Below are positions 55,301-64,000 of a stretch of DNA of 64,000 nt, piece by piece. Below the pieces are notes generated by a model, which saw nothing but the letters and a program-made list of their open reading frames with translations, did not search any database and was not told the origin of the DNA. Each line of letters begins with the position of its first letter. Positions within the stretch are counted from its first letter, which is position 1. The stretch comes from Larix kaempferi (Eukaryota; Streptophyta; Pinopsida; Pinales; Pinaceae): the NCBI GenBank assembly GCA_027924585.1, contig BSBM01000440.1, positions 9,976,001-10,040,000 of the forward strand, in the 5' to 3' direction. The position numbers and the translations under genes are program-made.

Positions 55301-56250
55301 TCTCTGTAATATCTAACAAAAAAATCCTAGTATTCTCTAAAGAGGTTTACTATTTTTGTTGTTTGTTCTTCTGACCAATAGTCTCCTATTTTGGCTAATT
55401 TAGGTCTATCATCTTTGGATATGTCTACTTCTTTAGTTTTAATTTCTACATTCATCTACTCTAGGGCTTGTGACTCATCAATCTGTCATTCTCCTCCTTT
55501 AAAGCCTATAAAAGATGGAGGGAAATCGTTTTCCCCTAGCTCTGTATTTTTTTCCTTAGGTTTAGTTGATATTTTCATAACAGACCTAACTGGGTGTACA
55601 ATATCAAGATGATCACTTTTCCATCTAAATCTCTTACCTAGATCATTTTCAAGTTTTAATTCTAAATGTTTTGGAAGTTGATATTGTTGTTTTTGGTCGG
55701 TTGTTATATTGTTGCAAGTGGATGTCAGTTGATGGTCGACTAGTGTTTCATCAAGACTGTCAAGTCGTCTTGCTAGTTGGATGAATTTTTGGAGTTCTTG
55801 TATAGTTTCCTTAATATGATCATGTGTAGGGGAAAATGAGAAATATTTGATAAATTTTTATTTGAGGGATTGTCAGTTAAACGTGTCACCTCTTGCTTCT
55901 TGAATATTATACCATTTGTTGGGTAAATATTGTAGTGTACTCGGGAACATGTACAACCATGCTCTTTTGTCACAATAGCCTAATCTTTTCCATTATTTCT
56001 CACAAAATTTTAGGTGGTCGACCGAATCCTAACCTTGTGTGAACTTAGGAATTTTTGCTTATGTTGTTAACTTCATTCCACCAAAACGTTTGATGAAGTA
56101 TGTAGATGTTGGTGTCCATGTCTATAGTAATGACTGATGAGCATCCCACCATCGATTAACTTGATCGATGAAAGTTTCGACTAGACTTTGTAGTTGTCCT
56201 TGTTCTCCTACATTATTAGAAACTTAATTGATTTGTGTGTATGGCGACTC
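55301..56250 (-). pseudogene. TE10 gag and protease region
   Basis: Sense frames read RAWLYMFPSTLQYLPNKWY, ARGDTFNWQSLK, then THDHIKETIQELQKFIQLAR (gag), followed by LPKHLELKLENDLGKRFRW and GENDFPPSFIGFKGGE (region before RT). A clear D(S/T)G protease site is not seen. Stops and frameshifts are present. Confidence 0.6.
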
Positions 56251-56300
56251 TTGTTTGTATCTAAGCAGTGGAAATTTGGTCAATTCATTTTTTGTTGGTA

Positions 56301-57750
56301 CCAGGGTTGGATGTACTCTGGATATTTATTTGTGAATACTTTCGGTATGAATGTGATAACGAAACATTTGTAGACTAAATGATGAGGAATAACTTCAATT
56401 GTTTAGCACTCACAAGATTTAGCTTCATAGTTTTCAATTTTCCATTTGTATAGTTTTGAGTCCGAATTCTAGTTGGCTGACATAGGAGAACCTAGGTGTA
56501 GTTCCAATTTTCATTTAGCTTGATTGAGTCTTCATTGTTTTGCATGACTTGACACAATCATCTTATGTCTGTGTCATTGTCTTCAGGTCTGGCCCAATGT
56601 TTTCCTTAAGACAGATACATGGGTATGATAACCCTTATTCCTTCCCCTTTTAATTTTATCATATATTTTTCCAAAGAAATGGAAGCTTTATTTTTTGTCC
56701 CCAAAGTCGACTGATTAGTGTTGGGAATGATTTAGATCCTTCCCTGGGGTCGATTAATTCAAAGTCAACTTGTGTTTTTATGCCCATAATTGCAGTGTGT
56801 ACTTTTTTTCCATACTCCTTTAAGTTCAATTAAGCCTTGGTCCTTCAATTTGAGGAAAATTCATAATTCTCAAAGTTGTGGTCAACCCAAATTTTCCCAT
56901 GTGCTTCTTCTCATTATATTTTCTTTTAATCCATAGTAGAGAATCGCTTGTGAAATATGATATCCTTCAACTTCCAAGTGGATTCGAAACCCTCCAATAC
57001 TAATTTTATGAAGAAAGGAAAAAAATAATGTTTACATGGTGTTGAAATCCATGAATTTAGTTATGGAATAATTTGATTAAGTAAACCATCTTCTCAAATG
57101 ATTAAATAGATTACACTTTTAAAATGATCAAACAAGTGTAATGGTTCTATCTCAACGTAACACTTGGATCCATAAATTGCTATTACTTCTAGTTAAGTGA
57201 TGATGAGACAATACTAGGATCATTTAATCCATATTGACTTAAATTTCATTCCTATCACTAATCACTATAATTAATGAACGTTGACATTACCTTAGTTTAA
57301 ACTATGCAAATTTCCTTTTTAAATTTTTTTGAAATAACATTTCAGTATAACCAACAGATAAATAAATGGTGTGTTTGAAAAAATCAATATGTTTTTTCCA
57401 AGAGCTGTAATTTGCCTCCATATCAACAATTAATAGAATGAGACTTTATTTCCTTGTGATATAAATTTAGGAATTTTCTTCACAGTGTGGTATTAATTGC
57501 TAGATTTTGTATAAATTTATCTATGAGATTCTTTAACAAGTTCCATATCCAAGCTCGAATATTAAAACTCTTTATTGCTCGATTTCTTGTCTCGCAACTA
57601 ATGAACGTTATAAAATAAGATCGAATAATTAAGAGTCTATGCTAAACAATTTTTTACTTCAACCTATTCAGGTATTTACTTTCGAATGAGATTATTTAGG
57701 AATGGTTGTTTGTATAATGTTAGTAGGTTCTCACATGGGATTATGAGAAG
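56301..57750. other. No gene seen
   Basis: A+T-rich. It may include the decayed leader and 5' LTR of TE10, but no matching LTR or primer site is found. Confidence 0.5.
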
Positions 57751-58575
57751 TTATAAATTAAGGGAATTATTTTTACAATAATCATTTCATGTTACTTATA
57801 CTATCACAACCACAAGTAAAGTGGTTGGTGAATGTCGATAGGTGCAACCAACCACTTAGTTTTGTAGAGATGGTTGGTTGTTAAATAAAGACTAAACATC
57901 AAACTAATTAATATAAACATAAAACAAATACTATTTAATAAATATACCCCTTTTTTTAACCACTACTAAGTTGAAGCTTATTTAAATATTAATCAAGATG
58001 CATTATAAATTAAGGGAATTATTTTTACAATAATTATTTCATGCTACTTAAAAATAAAGGGCCTGATCAAATTTGACCTTACACTATCACAACCACAAGT
58101 AAAGTGGTCAATGAATGTCGATAGGTGAAACCAACCACTTAGTTTTGTGGAGATGGTTGGTTGTTAAACAAAGACTAAACATCAAACTAATTAATATAAA
58201 CATAAAACAAATACTATTTAATAAATCTCTACCCCTTTTTTTAACCACCGCTTAGCTGAAGCTTATTTAAATCTTAATCAAGATGCATTATAAATTAAGG
58301 GAATTATTTTTACAATAATAATTTCATGCTACTTACAAATAAAGGGCCTAATCAAATTTGACCTTACACTATCACAACAACAAGTAAAGTGGTCGGTGAA
58401 TGTCGATAGGTGCAACCAACCACTTAGTTTTGTGGAGATGGTTGGATGTTAAACAAAGACTAAACATCAAGCTAATTAATATAACCATAAAACAAATATT
58501 ATTTAATAAATATACCCATTTTTTATACCACTGCTTAGCTGAAGCTTATTTAAATCTTGATCAAGATGCATTTAA
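57751..58575 (+). repeat. Tandem array of about three 285-bp units
   Basis: Units start TTATAAATTAAGGGAATTAT at 57751, about 58003 and about 58288. The first lacks a block of some 34 bp (AAGGGCCTGATCAAATTTGA part). A detached copy of that block lies near 58799-58826. Confidence 0.9.
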
Positions 58576-58708
58576 GCATAGCAAGATACAATGACCATGA
58601 GATGAATCCCGACTATCCACTTGTTACACTTGGGTTAATCTTGTTGATGCACTCAATGAAGTCCAAAATATCAGATAATATCTAAACGCCTATCAACATA
58701 ATTAGAAG

Positions 58709-58766
<58 letters not shown>
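58709..58766 (+). repeat. (TA)n-(GA)n microsatellite
   Basis: About 22 bp of TA followed directly by about 36 bp of GA. Confidence 0.98.
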
Positions 58767-58769
<3 letters not shown>

Positions 58770-59239
58770 TGGTTTGTGGTCAAGAGGAGAAGTTAAGAAA
58801 GGGCCTAATCAAATTTGACCTTACATTAGAAGTATTCCATGCAGACCGCATGGAATAGACATAGACAAATCTATTAATTAATGGCTATTATGCATATATG
58901 AATTAACTGGTATTATGCATAATACATGCTCACGTGTGTTGGCCACTGATAAAAAGGTTGGTTAATGGTTGGCATCTAATGATAAAGAAAAAGAGTGCAT
59001 GGTCTCTTATGAATGAAATCACCTTAGTTAAAATGCCCCTATAAAGAGTGCATGACTATTGAAATGGATTAAGAGTGTTATTGTAAGAGGATCAATCACA
59101 TGCTAACTGATGACAAACAGTTGACCCAAGAAATGTCAAGGTCTACCTATTAGAAGTGAAGAAAAGGAAAAGCAAAAAGGACATGCTAACAACAAGAGTT
59201 TCTACTTTGGCTATGATAATTATATTTTTTCTAGTTATG

Positions 59240-61182
59240 ATAATTCAATTATGGTTGGATATGAAGAAGATGCAAAGGGATACAAGATCTTTGACCCCTC
59301 ATCTCAAAATACTTTCATTGAGAGGAGTGGTCGGTTCGAAGAAGATCCCATGCATGCAGCTGACCAAGAAGAAAGGGAATGCTCAAACCCCCTACCTGAA
59401 GTGGATGTAAGTGATGATTCATTTTCTGATATTTTTGATTCTGATGTTGAGGATGAAGATGATGACATGCATGCAGATCATGACCCTCCTACAAGTCCCA
59501 AGTGGGCTGAGAAAACAATACAAGCAGCTGGTGAACTTGCAGGTGATGCACAAGAACCTATGCAGACTATATCACAGTTTCACAATGCATTGTATTCTTG
59601 TGATCCAGATATTCATGGGAGGTGTTTTATTACAGTTGGATCCGATCCACAGTCACATGAAGAAGCATCACATGACCCAATATTACAAAAAACCATGCAA
59701 GAAGAGATGAAGTCTCTCCATGACAATGAAACTTGGGAGTTGGTCCCTCTTCCTTCCAAGAGGAAATTGGTTCAATGCAAGTGGGTGTATAGGACCAATA
59801 TGGCTGCTAATGGTTTTTATCTGAAGTATAAGGCCATATTGGTAGCTAAAGGATTCTCTCAATTTCATGGGGTGGACTACACAGAGACATTCGCACCTGT
59901 GGCAAAGATGGACTCAATCAGGCTAGTTTTGGTCATTGCAACTTCCAAGTGATGGGAGGTTCATCACATGGACGTGAAGAGTGCTTTTCTTCATGGGGAT
60001 CTTCATGAGGATATCTATATGCAGAAGACTAAAGGTGTCATTCATGATCCTTCACTTGTTTGCAGGTTGAAGAAGTCCCTCTATGGTCTCAAGAAAGCTC
60101 CAAGAGCTTGGTATGCCAAGATGGACAATTTTATGCTATCACAAGGTTTCGAAAGATGCAAATCTGATCCAAATGTCTATATGTAGCATATTAGTGACTT
60201 CATTTTGATTACTGTACTATATTTTGATGACCTTTTGATCACTCGTGTTTTCATTGAAGAACTAGGCTTAGTTAAAGTTGCATTACATAGTGCATTTTCC
60301 ATGTATGATCCTGCCATGCTTGATCTAGGATTGTTGAAACAATTTCTTAGTTTGGAGATTGATCAATCTAATGAAGGGGTCAATGTTTCACAATCAAAGT
60401 ATGCTTCAGATATGATATAGAATTTCAAAATGGTTGAATGCAAGGCTGCTAAGTTTCCCTTCCTCTCAGGGGTAAAGCTTCATAATTGGGGTTCCTCACC
60501 ATTGGTGGACAGTTCGTTGTATAAACAGCTAGTTGGGAGCTTGTTGTATCTCACTCACTCTCGTTGCAATTTGTCTTATGCAGTAGGTGTTGTTGCTAGA
60601 TACATGCAAGAGCCTCATGAGATCCATTGGAAGGCTACCAAAAGGATCTTGCATTATGTGCAAGGAACCAAGCAGTTTGGGATACACTGTGTAGCTAGTT
60701 CATCACTTGAACTAGTTGGTTTTACTGATTCAGATTGGGATGGAGATAGCACTGAACGGAATTCCACTTCTGGTTATATACTTATGCTTGCACATGGTTC
60801 CATTTGTTGGTCTAGTAAGAAGCAGCACACTATTTCGTTATCATCGGCTGAGGCCGAATACAGGGGAGCAGTGAATGCAGCTACACAATGTGTGTGGTTG
60901 CAAGGTATTCTTGGAGAGTTTTTCTTTGCATTTGATTCACCCATAGTCATTTGGTGTGATAATCAAAGTGAAATCAAGATATTCACTGATACAGTATAGA
61001 GACAAAGGACCATACATGTAGAGATACACATGTACTACATCAGAAGCTTGGTGCATGACCAGATTATTGCCTTGCAGTATTGCCCATCTGTTGAGCAAAC
61101 TATTGATATATTCACCAAGAGTTTCACTGAGAAGACCTTCACCTACCTTATATCACTCCTTGGGTTGGGTGATGCATGGTGA
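59240..61182 (+). pseudogene. TE11 pol: integrase end, RT and RNase H in one frame
   Basis: A single frame runs about 640 codons with only four internal stops: TGA at 59950-59952 and TAG at 60184-60186, 60418-60420 and 60997-60999. Boxes in order are MVGYEEDAKGYKIFDPSS, an acidic linker, KWVYRTNMAANGFYLKYKA, HHMDVKSAFLHGD, SLYGLKKAPRAWYAK, VLYFDDLLI (catalytic YXDD with Phe), HSRCNLSYAVGVVARYM, SDWDGDSTERNSTSGYI, LSSAEAEYRGAV and CDNQSEIKI. The TAG stops sit at positions usually occupied by Gln. The frame ends TGA at 61180-61182. Confidence 0.9.
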
Positions 61183-61363
61183 AGAATGGTATATTTTCCA
61201 GATTTTGTTTCATGTCCATTTTAGAGGGGAGGTTTTATTTCCCATGTGGTTTTCCTCCTTACCTTGGTTACATGGACTAATAAAAAATGTAAGAGGTGAC
61301 TTGATCCTTAGTTTCCAAGGCCTCATTTTTGTTTTGGCTACATAAGTATAGATTAAGGGGGTC

Positions 61364-62125
61364 TTTTAGAACATTATTACACCTAGGAACATAGTCTCAT
61401 AAGATATTTTGATTATTAGTTAGTCCAAAACATGGTTAATGATGATTATCCAAGGTTGCTAGGCATTAATGACACATTCCACTACCTAAGCGCCAAGTTT
61501 TGGTCAAACAAGAAGTTAGGATCCCTCGTTTATGGCCACCCACCTCATTTATTAACACTACTTGGCTTAGGTGCTCCCTTATCCCCTGTTTTGTGGATAT
61601 GAGTTTGACTTGAGGCACCCATGCATTGAATGTGGCCATTTTCCCCCCTCCTTGGCAGTTTTGGCATATCCTTGGCCACCTACACTCCATCAAATCGTCC
61701 ACCACTCATGTGATACCATCATTAATGCCTTCCCATGCCATCCCAACGTTCATATTAGGAATTCATGACTGTTTGAGGTGATTTGGGAGCCTATTGGTCA
61801 ACCTAGAGGGGATTGAGGTCCAATGTAAGCTAGCCACTTGTAGCTCATTCTGATGCCTCCAAAGGCTCATGAGTTTTCCCAAATGTAATATAATGGTGAT
61901 CACAACTCATTTATGGGTTGGAAAATAATAGAATAACCTGCTATTTGATCATTTGTGTGTTTAGAGTTCCTCTTTTACATTGTTTTCTTGTATACTTAGT
62001 CAAATTCTTAATTGTGAGGATATCTTTAGCTATTTGATCCTACTATGATTTGAATTCCGCACTTACAGTGTTAAGTATGCATGGTTATGAAACCGTTGCT
62101 TGGGCGTGGTTGTAAGAAGAAGACA
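61364..62125 (+). repeat. TE11 3' LTR
   Basis: Starts TTTTAGAACATTATTACACC after the polypurine tract; the normal TG start is changed to TT. About 440 bp match 63560-64000. The end is inferred from where Gypsy sequence begins (about 62130). Confidence 0.7.
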
Positions 62126-62129
62126 CTTT

Positions 62130-63420
62130 TTTTTACGGTGTATCGACAACTACAAATAGAACAATCAATTGTTCTCAACTACTACATGAAGGAAAACATG
62201 ATTTAAAAGATAGGACATTAGTGAGCACCGACAGAAGCTCATCTGGGATGCAAACTAGAGCAAAACAACGGGACATTTTAGAGTAAAAAAAACACTTGTT
62301 GTGCTCTAGAATTATTTCTACTGGATTTTGCTCAAAAAATATGTCGAAAAGTACATCAAGTCATGCGTGGTTTGTGCCATTGCCAAGCCACCGCGCTGAC
62401 AACGCAGTTTGTATATGCCCTTTCATGTTCCTATTCGACCATGGGAATCTATTTCCTTGGATTATTTAACTAGATATCCTATTACCTGACAACAGTATGA
62501 TGCAATCCTGGTAGTGGTTGACAGATTCTTCAAAATGGCTATCCTCATTCCTTGTAAGAATACCACAACAACTTAGCAGACTGCTCAACTCTTCTTTAAG
62601 AATGTTTGGAAGCACTATGGCATGCCGAATTCAATCATATCCGACCATGAATCCATATTTTTTAGCACGTTCTAGAAGATTCTTTGGAAACAACTCGACA
62701 CACAACTATCTATGTTGACAGCGTTCCATCCTCAGACTGATGGAAAGACATAAGTTGTGAATAACATGGTAGTACAATTGCTTCACATGTACAACCACAC
62801 GCATAAAAAAACATGGGATGAAATCCTCCCATACATCCAACATAGCTATAATCGAGCGCAACATAGATCGATGGGTAAGAGTCATTTTGAAATATGTTAT
62901 GGATTTCAACCCTCAACTCCTATTGACTTAGTCATCCAACCGATTGTATTGGTCGACACCGACTGTGGAAAACGAGAAATCGATAAGGCATTCAAGTTCA
63001 AGGATCAGATGTGTGACATTCAAAAACAAGCATAGGATATGTTGAAGCAAGCTCATGAAAAATCCAAGGCCTGACACAATAAGAATCGTACTCCTCATTC
63101 ATTCAAAATTGGGGATCAGGTCTGGTTACATCTCAAGAAATAAAGATTCAGTGACACGCACAAGAATCTGAAACCATTACGATATGGTCCTTATACCATT
63201 CTTCACAAAATTGGGGGAAATGCTTATAAGCTCAGCATTCCACTATACTTGGGTCTGCATCCAGTATTCAATGTGCACTTGCTTTGACTGTACTTTCCAC
63301 GAACAATACCCTTGTTTCAGGTGGCTAAGGTAGGAAAACTCCTATCTCAAGGAAAGTGGTATAATCTCCTTGAGTTGGAGCTCAAGTTTCCTCATTTTCA
63401 TGAGTAGGAAATGGGGACCA
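62130..63420 (+). pseudogene. TE12 integrase (decayed)
   Basis: Plus-strand frames read the zinc finger end (VMRGLCHCQAT in one frame), core fragments, and PQTDGKT followed by TAA at 62751-62753, exactly where the catalytic Glu codon should be. Then VVNNMVVQLLHMYNHTHKK, KSHFEICYGFQPSTPIDL, the GPY box RYGPYTILHKIGGNAYKLSI, and the tail LLSQGKWYNLLELELKFPHF. Many stops. Confidence 0.8.
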
Positions 63421-63442
63421 TTTCCACTTAAGGGGGGAATTC

Positions 63443-63559
63443 TGATCCATCCCAAGATTCGACTGTATCCATCGACTATTGCTTAGTCCCAATCGACTCC
63501 TTGGTAGGATCCTCGACTTGGTCGTCCCAACAAATCAATCAAATTCACGACCGAAGGCA
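63443..63559 (+). repeat. TE12 3' LTR, start only
   Basis: TGATCCATCCC after a purine tract. It shares the TGATCCAT start and the GTCG/CGAC-rich character of the TE9 LTRs. Confidence 0.65.
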
Positions 63560-64000
63560 TGTTAGAACATTATCACACCTAGGACCATAGTCTCAATGAT
63601 GTTTAATTAATGATTTTTGGTTCAAGCAAGGTTATTGATGATTATCTAAGGTTGTTAAGCTAATTATGACCGATTTCACTACCTTGGCACCCAATGTTGG
63701 TCAACCAGTGGGTAAGGCACCCCCATTTATAGACACCACCCTCATTTATGACCACTACACTACCAAGGTATTCCCTTATCCCCTGTTTTGTGGATCTGAG
63801 TTTGAATTGGGGCGCTCATGCATTGAACTTGGTCATTTTTCCTCCTTTTTGGAAGTTTTGGCCTATCTTAGGCCACCTCCACTCCACCACTCATGTGTAG
63901 CCATCAATAATGTCCTCCCATGCCATCCCAACATTCATATTAGACATTCGTGACAGTTTGAGGTGATTTGGGAGACTATTGGTCAACCTAGGGGGATTGA
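63560..64000 (+). repeat. TE13: LTR of the TE11 family, running off the window
   Basis: Starts TGTTAGAACATTATCACACC and matches 61364-61815 throughout. It sits inside the TE12 LTR. Whether it is a solo LTR or the 5' LTR of a full element cannot be seen. Confidence 0.8.

Larger units (their letters stand above)
49261..56300 (-). mobile_element. TE10: Tat/Athila-like Gypsy with long 3' extension
   Basis: A 343-bp LTR (49261-49603, ends TGTTG/CAACA) and polypurine tract mark the 3' end. Sense order from the right is gag (about 55760-56250), protease region, RT, RNase H, integrase (ending about 52560), then about 3 kb of extra sequence before the LTR. RT and integrase boxes resemble the Athila/Tat group. 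The 5' LTR and primer site are not found, so the right end near 56300 is approximate. Confidence 0.7.
59240..62125 (+). mobile_element. TE11: 5'-truncated Copia with 3' LTR
   Basis: Starts abruptly in the integrase C-terminal box and runs through RT and RNase H to a polypurine tract (61353-61363, AAGGGGGTC) and an LTR starting at 61364. No gag, protease, integrase core or 5' LTR is found upstream. The LTR matches TE13. The right end near 62125 is approximate. Confidence 0.8.
62130..63559 (+). mobile_element. TE12: truncated Gypsy of the TE9 family
   Basis: Begins abruptly in the RNase H/integrase tether (VYRQLQ), runs through integrase to a polypurine tract (AAGGGGGGAATTC) and an LTR start TGATCCAT at 63443, like TE9. 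That LTR is cut by TE13 at 63560. Confidence 0.8.

Overview
This 64 kb window reads as nuclear DNA from a seed plant with a large, repeat-dominated genome. The evidence is nested Ty1/Copia and Ty3/Gypsy LTR retrotransposons with tRNA-Met primer sites, high A+T, heavy CpG depletion and many decayed reading frames. The size and age of the nesting would suit a gymnosperm, but nothing seen fixes the species. I found no intact host gene, tRNA, rRNA or CRISPR array. The only long uninterrupted coding frame with a recognised product is a Copia polyprotein segment (13567-16464, minus). Element labels TE1-TE13 are mine.

Layout, left to right. TE1 (1-4787, minus) is a decayed Copia whose 3' end lies outside the window. 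TE2 (4788-8762, plus) is a Copia in which the first 373 bp of the 5' LTR is fused straight to the end of integrase. A decayed Gypsy gag (TE3, about 9370-10530, plus) follows. From about 10535 to 41020 there is one old chromovirus-like Gypsy, TE4 (minus), split by insertions. A 722-bp terminal-inverted-repeat element (TE5) sits in its integrase. Copia TE6 (11840-19978, minus, TSD TATTG) sits inside TE5, and a 1,475-bp solo-LTR-like insert TE7 (TSD GTAGC) sits inside the TE6 gag. A long-LTR element TE8 (20797-28286, TSD CACTT) also interrupts the TE4 integrase. Gypsy TE9 (32246-37927, TSD TAGAG/TAAAG) interrupts the TE4 5' leader. Removing TE8 on paper rejoins the integrase reading frame; removing TE5 rejoins recognisable integrase with one small frameshift.

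From 41 to 49 kb the sequence is very A+T rich. It holds a Gypsy tail and LTR, a CpG-retaining patch (about 42990-43560), a possible tRNA-derived SINE, a decayed RNase H domain joined to a 255-codon open frame of unknown nature, and several short tandem duplications. TE10 (49261 to about 56300, minus) is a Tat/Athila-like Gypsy with an extra 3' region of about 3 kb carrying a P/T-rich plus coiled-coil ORF, an antisense ORF and a 159-bp palindrome. A 285-bp tandem array and a TA/GA microsatellite follow. TE11 (Copia, plus), TE12 (Gypsy, plus, same family as TE9) and TE13 (an LTR of the TE11 family, cut by the window edge) close the window.

What the genes do together: every recognised protein is a retrotransposon gag, protease, integrase, reverse transcriptase or RNase H. 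No element is intact. Several look inactivated by few events: two stops and one insert in TE6, and about four in-frame stops in the surviving part of TE11. Many stops are TAG at positions where Gln (CAG) would be expected, as deamination of methylated CHG sites would produce.
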